The position numbers and the translations under genes are program-made. DNA of 23,344 nt from positions 1 to 23,344 of the forward strand of contig JAYMSP010002598.1 in assembly GCA_036897095.1 (NCBI GenBank). Reading direction: 5' to 3'. This DNA is from Plantago elongata (Eukaryota > Streptophyta > Magnoliopsida > Lamiales > Plantaginaceae). Within the stretch, counting starts at the first letter, position 1. Every line of letters begins with the position of its first letter. The notes under the pieces were generated by a model. The model ran no database searches, was not told the origin of the DNA, and saw only the letters and a program-made list of their open reading frames with translations. Shown piece after piece: positions 1 to 11,305 of the stretch.

Positions 1-26
1 TATATAACAAAAAAAACATACAAAGA

Positions 27-59
<33 letters not shown>

Positions 60-152
60 ACCAAAAAAACATACAAAGAACACACACACACACACACAAA
101 TAAAACGCGCGTGTGTGTGTGTGTGTTCTTTGTATGTTTTTTTTTGTTGATT
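1..152. repeat. CA/TG microsatellite with direct and inverted copies
   Basis: A unit made of an A-run, the word CATACAAAGAA and a (CA)n tract occurs directly at about 7-52 and again at about 61-98. It is then mirrored at about 111-149 as (GT)n, TTCTTTGTATG and a T-run. The second and third copies could fold into a hairpin with arms of about 35 bp around a loop of about 12 bases. This is seen directly. It is probably a simple-sequence hot spot that duplicated and inverted; no gene or known transposon end is visible. Confidence 0.85.
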
Positions 153-2147
153 TCTATATAAAAGGCGTGTATGTTTTTGTAAAGTTGTTGGGAAGAAGAC
201 AATTGTTAAAGACAATAACAATGAAGGTGTTGATCCAGCAATTACATCTCTACGGAGCAGGATTAGGATGTCGACTTCGATCAATCCAGTGACATATTGA
301 AGATGGAGAAGAGAATGAAGCCATAGAAGTTCATTGATTATTAGTTTAGTATTGACTACTTGGATTTGTTTACCGTGAACACTTGGATACTTGATTATTT
401 ACATTTTATTTTACCATTTAATCTTAGTAATTTTAACATCACTTTTCATCATTTATCATATACAATTACATGTAAAATATAGACTATTATATATCAAACG
501 TATGTAATTTTATCTATTATATCAATATGATTAGATGAATATATAAGTTACGATGAGATGAAATTAGAAACAAAACGGGTCGACCCGATCCAGCTGGATC
601 AACTCGTGAAATAAAATAGTATAATTTTATGTATAAATTACTTATGTTTATCTATTATATAGAACTCTTAAATATTCTCAATAGAAGAAGATTAATTCAT
701 AAAAAAAGGCTTCAAAAATATTTAAACACCGATCGTGTCACTTTGTTCCTACCACAGTTGAAAATTTATTTTACAATCTACATATTGCAGTAACATATTA
801 AAGTACTAAAATGCACTACATACATCATGATGTAGGGTAAATAAATATCGGATGCACATAGACAAATTTATTGGAAATACAATTTATTCAGGTTCCTTTG
901 TTATTCTAAGATTTATATAGTTTTAGAAGTACCATATTCGCCAAGCACAGAAAAGAGCATGTACATAACTATATTGACACTGTTTCTAATATATAAAACT
1001 ACCGAAGAGTATGTACTGATTACCCCTAGGCCCGAAAACAAAGATCTAGATCTGGAGGACAAGATGAGTGAAAGTACCAAAACTACTATCTTATCTGACC
1101 ACTCCGGATAGAGGTCCCAACCATGTAAAATAGGGCCGATCTATCCGGTCAACCTATCATCTAATAAATGTACATCATTCCTAACAACGGTACTACGACT
1201 AGCTGATATGCCGATACACCAAAGGAGCTATCGTGCTTTGTCAAGTTGTATGCGATTGTTATTCGCTTCGTGGAAAAAAAATTGATCGGAACAACCTAGA
1301 AAGCGAAGATCACGAAATAGGGTTTGGGCTGCAACCTGAATCCTGCACAAACATACAAATAAATAGTGAGAATTCATCTGGATAATTAAATGAGAGATGT
1401 CTCTCTGTAAATGCAGAAAATAATGTTGGTTAGTCAATACTATATAAGTGTCCGTGACATAATAGCTCAAATAATTTGGATTATAATTTATGATTGATTA
1501 GGACAATTATTAATCAGACGGAACTAAAATTGACATGTAAATAGAATTTGGCCGCCAATAGCCGACATTTGTATAAAGGTTGATTGAAACAGCCTTTAAT
1601 TTGAATGATTAAGATCATCAATGATTAAATTTCATGGTAAAAAACAACATACTGTAGTATGATGTTAGGCCGGTATCTAACTCTCCCCTAATGCGATATG
1701 CTAATAGATTAATTCGTGGTTTATATTTCATCTCATCAAATTCTTCATTTGTTCTAGCTCTTTCTCTTATTTTCTAAAGCGTTCTAAAAAAAGGTTAATC
1801 TTGACCGAAAACATGACCTCTTCCCTAGGGCAGAGGTAGAGTAGTAACCGAACATAGTGTTGTATCTCGGTCTAGCTTATACACATATTACTCACAAACT
1901 ACAATCACAAAATATATATATACTTATTGAACTAACCTATGAATTCCTTGTAGTGAATAAATGGTAGTTATATCAAGACGAAGCCAGAATTTAAATTCTG
2001 GCCGCTCATGCTCAACTCAACTGAAATGGCATGTCAGTCAACATACAAATTAACATTAATCAACAAAACTTATATACTGAATTATGTTTATTTATAATAT
2101 AACTAGGTCACTCTCTCAACTCTCTAATTCATTTTCGCTTACATATA
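153..2147. other. AT-rich intergenic DNA, no gene recognised
   Basis: About 2 kb without a convincing coding region. Open frames here are short and match nothing I recognise. Two adjacent perfect palindromes lie at 576-587 and 587-600. A short G+C-richer stretch at about 200-310 might be a remnant of some coding sequence, but it has no usable start and no recognisable motif. Confidence 0.6.
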
Positions 2148-2951
2148 CATTAAAATCTCTATAAATTAATAATGCTGGGATCGAAATATTTTATTAATTT
2201 AACGAGATATTATTATATCGATAAATTAATAAATTATTAATTTAAAGAGGTTTTACATATGATCTTTGAAATAATTTTGACACTGCAAGATTCGTTCGAC
2301 GAATCCAACCGACTCAAGTGGTTTAAACGATTCAAAATATGGAGAATACATTCGTGAGCTTGAGAACTTAATTACGTGTATGCATTATCGACATAAAATG
2401 GTCCGACTCATTTGCTGGATTATCCTGGTAGAAATAATGAATGTTATTAGGTTCTAAGTATTGAAGAAATTGTGGCAAATACTATTCAAAATTCGGTCGA
2501 TAACGAAGTTAAGGATGATTCAATAGCTTAGGAACCAGTCACTCCAAAATAAACATTGCAAGCAGCGACAACTTTTCATAATTTTTTATTGCAATTTAAG
2601 AATTGAGAATCCAACTCCCCAACTCTTAAGTGCAATGGAAGATTCAAAGATAAATTCAATATAGATTTGAAGTTGAACAAAAAACAAGCGACTATAGATT
2701 CATTTAATAGACAATCTTACAATTTCGAAGTATATCGTGCATACATATATATATGAAATATTTTAGTAATTATTAATTTATAATTTTATTGGGACCAATA
2801 TATATACACTGAAATTTAAAAAAAAATTATTACATTGTTATTTTATCGATTGAGGTTTAATTTTATACTGGTCCTAAGTTGTGACTCGATAAATTATTAA
2901 ATTTATCGAAGTTGTTAATTTATCGAGTATTAATTTATAGAAATTTTACAG
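2148..2951 (+). mobile_element. Pogo-like (Tc1/mariner superfamily) DNA transposon relic
   Basis: The left end reads CATTAAAATCTCTATAAATT. The right end, read on the other strand, gives CTGTAAAATTTCTATAAATT, so the two form terminal inverted repeats of over 20 bp with few mismatches. Both ends are flanked by TA (2146-2147 and 2952-2953), the target duplication expected for this superfamily. Subterminal GGGAYC words follow at both ends. At 804 bp the element is far shorter than an autonomous copy. It keeps only part of the transposase (separate entry), so it is an internally deleted derivative. Ends and TA duplications are seen; the pogo assignment rests on the transposase remnant. Confidence 0.8.
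2281..2712 (+). pseudogene. Remnant of pogo/jerky-like (CENP-B-related) transposase, C-terminal part
   Basis: Conceptual translation gives blocks typical of the C-terminus of plant pogo/jerky-like transposases (DDE superfamily, CENP-B-related). From 2281 it reads HCKIRST, then IRELENLI. In another frame from 2406 it reads THLLDYPG, then LSIEEIVANTIQNSV (from about 2454), EPVT, LQAATTFHNFLLQF and finally KKQATIDSF near 2700. Stops at 2448, 2529, 2550 and 2604 and at least one frameshift between about 2370 and 2406 disable it. The DNA-binding region and most of the catalytic domain are missing. The family call comes from remembered motif patterns and is fairly secure; there is no function left. 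Confidence 0.75.
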
Positions 2952-2953
2952 TA

Positions 2954-3434
2954 GCTATTATTCATCTATCGAAAGTAAAATTTGATATGTTAAAATTTTA
3001 CACCAAACTCCACATTGATGTGTGTGGATCATGGCCGATTTACTAATTCTCTTATTTTGTTGAAAAAAGTTGAGTAAACTTCCAAAATTCATTGAGCATC
3101 TAGTTCACAAAATTTGAACTGGAATTGAGCAAGATCCAATCATCAAAGTTAAGGCCCAGGCCTAATATACATACTGGGCTGAATTGGTGTCGGACTTTCA
3201 CAATAGATTTTTTTTTAAAGCGTAGGCCTTAAGTGACTTGAAATTATATTAAGAGCTAACAAATTAATCTTTAGTCTTAACTGATCATTACTCGTAATTT
3301 TGTGGATATTATGAATATAATAAATAATAGTAATCGGTTTGTGGTTACCATAAAAAAACTAAAAGTTCATAAAAAAATACTTTATAAAGTAATAAACTCC
3401 ACGTTCTCAATAACTATATTTCGTTATATTTTAA
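2954..3434. other. Intergenic DNA, nothing recognised
   Basis: AT-rich sequence between the pogo-like relic and a Stowaway MITE. One short open frame runs from about 3302 into the MITE and resembles nothing. No RNA gene boxes or repeats were seen. Confidence 0.6.
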
Positions 3435-3693
3435 TATTCTCTTCGTCCGAGTTTTATCTTCCCGTATTGCATTTAAGTCAGTTCAAATTTCATATTCTCA
3501 TTCTTTAAAAAGAAAAATATCTCTCTTACAAACTTTATACACTATCTCTTCTTCTTTATTTATATTTTTTATATTTTATCACCATCTCTCCTACGTTATA
3601 ATTTTTTCTACTTTATTATATTATCTTCTATTTTAATTAATTTTTTTAAAGTTTGTGACCGATTGAAAAGGTGAACTGGAGACGAAGGGAGTA
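3435..3693. mobile_element. Stowaway-type MITE (about 255 bp)
   Basis: The left end TTCTCTTCGTCC is a decayed form of the Stowaway terminus CTCCCTCCGTCC. The right end GACGAAGGGAG is its inverse. TA dinucleotides flank both ends (3435-3436 and 3692-3693). The interior is the long pyrimidine-rich, AT-rich tract usual for this roughly 250-bp family, and there is no coding capacity. Several mismatches in the termini suggest an old insertion. Such elements are moved by Tc1/mariner-type transposases supplied elsewhere. Confidence 0.75.
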
Positions 3694-4231
3694 ATAAAAT
3701 TGAGAGGGGAAAGATATGCTCTAAAATGACAAAATGGACATGTCGAGGAAATAAATAAACACACAAGGCAGCTAGCAAGGTCAAAATGGACGCAACAAAG
3801 ACACATGAAAATAAAAGTACTCCAACTAACAAAATTTGAAAGGCTCAATTCAATCATGAGAAAATAAGTTGTACGTACGTACACGTACAATATTTCGTAT
3901 AGTCCGCTATAAAATCTAATCTTTATACAAAAATCATTTGGTCACACAAGTAATTAATTATGTCCAGTTTGAAGACTTTGCTTGTAATGTACTCATGATT
4001 GAAAGTAATTAGATTGATTATATTACGACCGTAATAATTCATGAAAATCATTGATCAACCTTTTTCTTTTATCTCCTGGCCGCAATTATCCATGATCAGT
4101 GACAGTTAGCATGTGAAAAAATGAAATAATTAGCAGCTGCAAACATAAACAGACGAACAAAATGATGTTTTCTGGGACACTACGTAATGTCAATCATAAT
4201 AATGAAATTAACTTACAGAATTCAACATACG
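3694..4231. other. Intergenic DNA, nothing recognised
   Basis: AT-rich sequence between the Stowaway MITE and the copia-type LTR. It contains a short ACGT-rich word with nested palindromes at about 3872-3889. No gene was recognised. Confidence 0.6.
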
Positions 4232-4477
4232 TAGTCGGGAATAAATATATATTAGTTGTAATAGTTAATTAAGAAGTTTTAGTGTTAATGATTAGTGGAA
4301 TAGCGGTCTAGCGGATGTCTCTTCATATACTTCTAGACCCCTTATCTACCTTTATTCTTGTATAAATATTCTCTATTTATACTTTCATTGTACATACAAT
4401 ACACAAGAAGAATGAACTTTTCATTCTCTTCATTGCTCTCTACTATTTTTATACTACTCTCTCTTTTTCTCTTAACA
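4232..4477 (+). repeat. 5' LTR of the copia-type element
   Basis: Aligns along its length with 7714-7952. Shared blocks include GATGTCTCTTCATATAC, a TATA-like CTTGTATAAATA (near 4361) and ACACAAGAAGAATGAAC, and both copies end CTCTTAACA. The exact left boundary is blurred. Confidence 0.75.
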
Positions 4478-7175
4478 CGTTATCAGCACGATAATGTTCA
4501 ACCAACTGATAGAAAATGCACACTACGAGCCTAAATGAAAAGCTAGAAGAAGAAGAGAGTTCAAATTCACAGTTAATGATGATGATCATGAATAAGAAAT
4601 TTATTATTACATCATCCCTCCATCTCTAAATTTCTCAACAATTATTCATTTTATTGTTTTACCTTTTGAGATTATATACTAATAAGTTCTTTCTTCTTGT
4701 AATTCATTCTACAAATGCATGAAGCCAACATTGGAAGATCGCATACCAATGACATACTTAAGATCATGGCAAAGAATTTTGATAGGAGATGCCATTTGTA
4801 TTAGTATGTTCGCTTACAAGTTTCAAGTCTTGAAGATTACATACGAACGATGACATCGATGAAGCTACATATCATTTGAAAAGTTAAAACTATTACTTAT
4901 CATTTTTTAACATAAGTGCTATTTTATTTATTACTTGAAGATTATTTTTCTTATCATATTGTATTATCTAATCACTCTAAATTTATTGTTAGTGGTGAAT
5001 CATATCCAAACTAATATTTTGGAAGAACGTTTTACAAGCGATGATACAATACAAAATCATATTCTTAAGTGAATATGAGATACAAATATGAAGCCAAGAT
5101 AAGGCAAATATGATTTATTTCTTCACCAACATCGATGAAAGGCGTTATCATCAAAGATTCACAGATCTTAATTCTTAAAATATAACCACCACAAGTTGTA
5201 CAATAAATGATGGTTGTTAAAATATATGTCCGCAGACATATAAGGCAAAATTTATATATTTCTTCAACATCAATGATGGATACATAAAAGGTTGAATACA
5301 TTATCATCAAATATCCGCAGATCACCAGAAGTGATACAATGATTGATCGATGTTAAAATATATATGTCCACATGCATATCATGGACCATGATAAATCCAT
5401 CAACACATGGTTATATTCAAATCATAAATCCATCAACAAATGGTTCAATATTCTAGGTTTGATTAGCTAGACAAAGATGATATGCACACCTATATTAAAC
5501 ATATTTTATTGATGGTGATACAAAGAAAGTGATAACTTCCAACCTGAAGTTGGTGGTATTAATCTATATAAATTTCTCAACTTGTAGTTGGAATATATGA
5601 ATGATCAATATCACTTGTATTATGAGCCAGTTTCTAATGATGTCATGAGAATTTGAGGGGAGCATTATGCTTAAGTTTATTCATACCCTTCAAAGATGGA
5701 TTATATCGAGAAGACATAACACAAGTGCATGGCTTGATTTCTCATCATACAAGAGTTTTTACTCTAACGAAGTTGTGCTCAATGACATATATTAGACTAA
5801 ATTCCTAAAATGAATTGATATGACTAGTCTTGCCAATTATGAAAGGCACATCAATTGTGTCCAGTATCACATTATTGAAAGGCAAAATTCATATAATTAT
5901 GTGCTGAAAGCTATCTCGTATTGTATTTATTATTATGGCAAGACACAACACTGAGATTAAGCATGAAAATGAAGATTTTGAATTAACAAAGGTCACACTT
6001 TTAAAGTTGACAACTATTGATGTATAAATGACATTTATCTGACTGTGCAAATATATTGACTCCGTATCATATTGTTCTCCGCAGAGAACTAATGCTTGAA
6101 GCATACACAAGTTGTATGCATCAATTTCTAAGCTGGACATTATATTATAATGAGCTCTAGTTTTCCCAGCTTAGGGGATGAATAACATGAATACGCTGAT
6201 AAAACATCCGTAGAGTGAATAGATCCCATATATTTGAAAGTTCAAGCTCGGACTAAAGATTCAGCTTCATGTTACTATATCAAGATATGTTCAAATATGA
6301 AATTTTATGATTTGAATGTTAACCCATTATGACCTTATCTTGAGCCATACAGAGTTACATATCAATTATAGAATGTCATGTATTGTACATTGAAATATTT
6401 TGTCTATTGTACTATGATTCATTTATCTCAGTGAAAATTGGTTCAAATACTAAGTACAATACAATAAAATGGCAAGAATAAGACAGTCGGTACTCCTGAA
6501 GAGTAATGTATGCCATAAAAGGCATAAATATCTGAATTATAATAAATGACCTATGTGATATGAAATGATACCTACAAAAATATTCAGATATCAATTATCA
6601 GTTTCTGACTTAAAAAATCTAAGAAAGAGATTTGAAATACTGGTATACATGGAATCGAGAAATGAATAAGCATATGCAAAATTCGATGGACATGATATAT
6701 TGGACATGTAAATGGGGATCTTACATGTGAGTCCATTCGATGGCATCATGATGATAGAAAATGAGCTCATGAACCTGAAGTCCAATTGATTAAACGAATT
6801 TGAAATACCGACAAGTTTTGCCTTGCAAATCATATATTTTGAGAAATTTCAATGAGGGAGATATAATCTCCAACAATTAGTCTCAAGGAGACTGAAAGTA
6901 CCATGTTAACACACATGAATTGAATGAGTAAATTTCTTGAGGAACTAATATTTCATATATGAAACCTCTATACTCATATCATAATCAAATTTATGTTGAT
7001 AAAATACAAAATGACATTCACCGCAGTGAACTATTGAAATATGAATTGAAATTATCAATGCTCATAAAAAGTAATATTGGTTACACCAATGCTGGCTCAA
7101 CCTGAAGTTTGAGCATATCACGGAGATAATGACTGAAAATCATCAAATACTTTTGCGCATCACATGAGCAATTGT

Positions 7176-7245
7176 TGCACTCTTTTTTTCCTTCGACTAG
7201 TTTTTTATCCCATCCAATTTTTCCTAGCAAGGTTTTTAACTAGGA
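7176..7245 (+). repeat. Upstream copy of the copia 3' untranslated motif
   Basis: The stretch TGCACTCTTTTTTTCCTTCG ... TTTTTATCCCA ... CAAGGTTTTTAAC is the untranslated signature that usually occurs just before the polypurine tract in plant copia elements. A second copy lies at 7599-7664, so the element carries an internal direct duplication with an offset of about 423 bp. Confidence 0.6.
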
Positions 7246-7713
7246 AACATTATAATCACATATAATTATCTCCACCTCCATATCATTGATACATATGTTA
7301 AAGATAAGGTCATGAGACTTATATGTCCAACCTTACAATATTATGGAGTGGTGTTATGAACATTGAAATTACATGATGTTCCAAGTGTTTGATAAGTTCT
7401 TCCACATGAAGGCGAGCTACATATTACAAAAGTTCTTCTCCGCCATCATCTATGATAAGAAGAATCCATCCAAGTACAAAAGATTTGCTCACCAAATCAT
7501 ATCAGACATTATCATTCGAGAAGTTGATCCGGAAGATTGGATTTGCAGTTGTTTGAAGAATTACAATGATGCATCGATCAGGTGAGCTGGATACGCACTG
7601 CACTATTTTTTCCTTGACTAAGTTTTTATCCCACCGAGTTCTTTGCAAGGGTTTTAACGAGGCAGTATATCTCTCGCGTACTAACATCGTCAACTATTCT
7701 CCATTCAAGGGAG

Positions 7714-7952
7714 TGTTATGGATAAATGTACATTAGTTGTACTAGTTAATGGATAATTAAGGAGTTTAAAGGTGTTAATGGTTAGTGGAGTTGCAGATGT
7801 CTCTTCATATACTCCTATCTACCTTTACTCTTGTATAAATACCCCCTATTTGTACTCTCAGTGTACACACAATACACAAGAAGAATGAACTCTCCATTCT
7901 CTTCATTGCTCTCTCTACTCTCTTCATGCTATTCTCTCTTTTTCTCTTAACA
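7714..7952 (+). repeat. 3' LTR of the copia-type element
   Basis: A 239-bp copy starting TGTTATGGATAAATG and ending CTCTTAACA, preceded by the purine tract at 7707-7713. It contains the same TATA-like CTTGTATAAATA block as the 5' LTR. Confidence 0.8.
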
Positions 7953-8159
7953 ATAATTAATTTTTTTTCAACGTACGCAGTAATTAATTTCAGAACATAG
8001 TCAAAACCCACGGCTTCTCAACCCGAATCCAAGACCAAATCAAAACCAACAAGAGGATCAGTGCCAACATGAACCATTAACGCCCCGATCTCCAAGATGT
8101 CCCAGCCAAAGTGACCATCAAACAAACCACCTTTAACCCTCAAAACACATACGACACAC

Positions 8160-8525
8160 TATGTAGTAATCCTGATCACCACTCTCGTCTAGTATATCTC
8201 AACACAAAATTGAGCCAAGAGTTAGTGGTATTGGCCGCAATTGACCCAAATCAATACCAAAGTGGAGGGAATACAACCACCATACACAAAGTACGGTAAG
8301 AAGTGATGTTCCACAATGACAACAAACCAGTATCACATGAGCCATAGACATAGGTTTCGTAGTAATCCTAGTCTCCCGTATCGTCTAGTATGTCTTAACC
8401 AAAGTCAAATCAAGAGTTAGGGGAAACCGTCGTAATTGACCCAAAACAGGACCAAAGTGGAGGAGATATCCCACCTACACATAAAGTATAGACGGAATGA
8501 TGTTCCACAACGGCCAACAAACAAC
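8160..8525. repeat. Two-copy tandem duplication, unit about 195 bp
   Basis: The landmarks GTAGTAATCC (8163 and 8359), CAATTGACCCAAA-like, ACCAAAGTGGAGG and GATGTTCCACAA (8305 and 8499) recur in the same order about 194-196 bp apart. The copies have diverged by many substitutions. The second copy starts near 8355. A 62-codon frame across the first copy is not preserved in the second, so a coding origin is doubtful. Confidence 0.75.
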
Positions 8526-9470
8526 ATGTCAATTATATATTAATTCAATCAATATGGTGCATATATGGTTTTACTTTTTACTGTTAATTATTATTGTAAA
8601 AATGGCCATATATAATTAAAGTGATTGTGTAACAGTCCGGTGTGTGACCTGACCTTTGATTGAACGAGTCCTCCTTAGGGTTCGAGTTATTTTTTTATTA
8701 ATCGGCAAATGTAACTCAACCCCTGACTTATTGGTTGGAGGGGAATCATCTTACCTATAGTGATTAGAGATCGAGTTGTTAATCATAAACAGCTCCCCGG
8801 TCGGATGATATGTTGAGTCTACTATACCAAACAAGTTCTTAACCACATTTTATCCATATTTATATACTAATCAAAAAATTTACCAAGCAAGTCACTCATT
8901 ATAAAATTAGGCCAAAATAAATATATTTTACTATTAAGTATTTATAGACAAGTCCGAAAAAGAAGTACGTAATGTTTTCAATTCCTTAACTCTCTCTTTC
9001 GAGCGTTACAACGTGGGGGGACATAATTTCAAATCTTAACTGGCTATGCTGGCTTGTTGACCCCGCAAGTATGGAGGAAATCTAAAGGACTGCAACTTGC
9101 AAGTGAAATTATAAAGGTCAAAGTGGATTTTCTCATGCTTCAACAAGTGTATGTCATCTTTGCTCATGGCAATACGATAGCTTCACTTCTCAATAACATA
9201 GTAAAGTTAAACAGAATGAATGATCACTGCAAATATTGTTGAGGACTTGAAACATTGATCAATATTTCTTGTCAATGATAATGTCCAATTAAGTCTTTGC
9301 ATTGTAAGTTGTCATTTGTATTCAGATTTAGTTTTGAGCGTTATGTACTAGAATATGCATATACACCGATCAATACTTTTGTGAATTATTAGAAGGTATA
9401 AGATGGTACATTGGAATGAAGTTGGAGTGGTAATAAAGAGGTACATAGTTCGATTTCTGATAGTGGTATA
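8526..9470. other. Intergenic DNA, nothing recognised
   Basis: About 950 bp without a convincing gene or a recognised repeat. A 62-codon frame at 9054-9242 has no recognisable motif. Confidence 0.55.
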
Positions 9471-9477
9471 AGTGATT

Positions 9478-10372
9478 TTTAGTGCACTATTTCAACACTG
9501 ATCAATTTCAGTACACTAGTTCAACAAACATGAAATTTTAATACTCCAATTAATTTAACGACTATATTATCGAAATTATAATTTTCCCGCCAATTTTCGT
9601 ATATGGACCGTATTTTCGTATTTAAAAAAGAAATCAAAATAAAATTGACACGTGTCACGATTCTATTCGTTCCGACTTGTATTTTTGAAAATTAATTTGA
9701 AAAATTATTTTTAAATTAACAAAAAAATCAGAAAATTTATATTTGAATATATTAAAATAAAAAATATTTTTTTAAAAATTCTTCTCTCCTTCCTTGATGG
9801 AGATGGAGCTTCCATGGAAGTTTGAATCAAGCTTTCATGATGAAAAGTTGGAATTTCGACATCCACCACCCTCCACCGCACCCTTCTTCTCCACCCATTT
9901 CGACGGCGCCTACACCCACCAATTTCTTCCAAGTCTTCTTCCTTCCATGAAAGCTCCATGGGCATGAGCTTTGTGGGAAGCTCCAAGCGTCCATGGCCGG
10001 AAGCTCCCAAGCTTCCATGTAAGGAGGAAGAAGAGGATATTAAAAAAAATTTGTTTATTTTTTTGAATTCTTTTATAAATAGAAATAATTAAATTTTTGT
10101 AATTATAAATTATTAAAATTTTATTATTAATTTTTTAACAAAATACATTCAGAATTAATGTGAGACTGACACGTGTCCGGAAATATAATTTTACTTTTTT
10201 CTTTTAGGTCAAAATAGGATTCTACAGTCAATATACGGTATTTGGGGGGAAAATTCGTATTCCGGTTGCCACGTCATCAAATTGATCGATAAATTGTTCG
10301 GAGTATTAAATTCTATGTTTGTTGAACTAGTGTACTGAAATTGGTCAATGTTGAAATAGTGTAAAAACATGG
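9478..10372. mobile_element. Foldback-type DNA element with very long inverted arms
   Basis: The ends are inverted copies. The left reads CACTATTTCAACACTGATC then TTTCAGTACACTAGTTCAAC; the right, read on the other strand, gives CACTATTTCAACATTGACC then the same second word. Homology continues inwards with TTTTCCCGCCAA versus TTTTCCCCCCAA, CGTATATGGAC versus CGTATATTGAC, and the palindrome GACACGTGTC (about 9650 and 10170). It reaches the G+C-richer centre (GGAAGCTCC and GGAGGAAGAAG-like words near 9785-9820 and 9999-10036). Each arm is about 340-370 bp around a loop of about 180 bp. There is no transposase. Long arms fit a non-autonomous Mutator-like or foldback element. The outer edge is uncertain by about 10 bp and no target duplication was found. 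Confidence 0.7.
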
Positions 10373-10383
10373 CACTGTCTCAC

Positions 10384-11305
10384 TCTATTGTATTAAAGAA
10401 AAAAAATATATTTAAGAGTAAAGAGATATATATTGATATATGAGAAAGTAATCTTTAATCTCATTTTATTATATCATTTGTCTATATTTCATTATGAAAA
10501 TGTTACAAAGAAGTGAGCCGTTAATAGGTGGATAAAATGTGTAGAAAATTATAAATAGACTCAACTAACCCTTTTCTTAGTGAAGATTGTTATCCCTTAT
10601 ATTATAGGTATGATATACTTCACAGGTCTACTCACGCGAATCAATAGATCTAAACTCAACACTGATCGTATAAAGATTAGAGAGGCAAATTCGGAGCAGT
10701 CAGAAAGAAACTGAAACAGCTTGAGTAGTTCGGACCCTGAACTATATGGAAAATTGAGCTTGCTGATATGATATGATTAGCAGTGGACATATACAATTAT
10801 TGTTTTAATGATTAAACAAGAACTCTCCCTAATTGCACAATCAACTTGTCTATATCGCTGCTCGGTAGGAGCTGGACCAATTAATTTGTTTGGAATAAGC
10901 TTCGCAGATCTAGTTTAATTAGTTTGTTGTTATGATTAAGGACATTTCATATGGATTGTATCATTAACTCCAACACTAAAAGTTTCAGTGTAGCCAACTA
11001 AATAAATAACCAATTGGTCACAAGATGAAGTTGGTTAGCTTTATCAGTAATAATAACGTTTGAATACAATGATGATTGAATATTTACACCGGCCATTGGT
11101 GAATACTTTTTGTTATATTGGTTTGGAAGTATAAGTAGATTATGATTACTAATTAAGTATAGTAAAGAATTTTAATTTAATAATATTTCGAAGTACTAAC
11201 ATTGAGGAGTTCTAATTTAATTATACTTTTAATAATATTAAATATTAAATTCATAAATACATAAAGAGATACATAAATTTTAAAATTCGGACATATAATT
11301 ATACA
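10384..11305. other. Intergenic DNA, nothing recognised
   Basis: AT-rich DNA between the foldback element and a SINE. No open frame of note, RNA gene box or repeat was recognised. Confidence 0.55.

Larger units (their letters stand above)
4232..7952 (+). mobile_element. Decayed Ty1/copia-type LTR retrotransposon
   Basis: This is a fossil element of about 3.7 kb bounded by two similar LTRs (about 4232-4477 and 7714-7952). The 5' LTR is followed at once by CGTTATCAGCACGA, where the primer-binding site should be. A purine tract, AAGGGAG, sits right before the 3' LTR. The 3' LTR begins TG and both LTRs end CTCTTAACA. The roughly 3.2-kb interior has no long open frame; only short stretches recall copia pol sequence. 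It is therefore heavily broken, with many breaks, and may descend from a non-autonomous copy. By eye the LTRs differ at about one position in eight plus several gaps, which suggests an insertion some millions of years old. No clean 5-bp target duplication was seen. Confidence 0.75.

Noticed and set aside
3600-3890. Minus-strand hydrophobic small proteins
   Set aside because: They overlap the Stowaway MITE and its T-rich flank; apparent hydrophobicity comes from base composition.
4221-7980. Similar 14-bp words TTCAACATACGTAG and TTCAACGTACGCAG outside the two LTRs as a target duplication
   Set aside because: Too long for a copia element, and the downstream word does not abut the LTR; probably coincidence.
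9711-10018. Protein-coding gene in the G+C-rich centre of the foldback element
   Set aside because: Frames are short and biased by repeated GGAAGCTCC words; no domain is recognisable.
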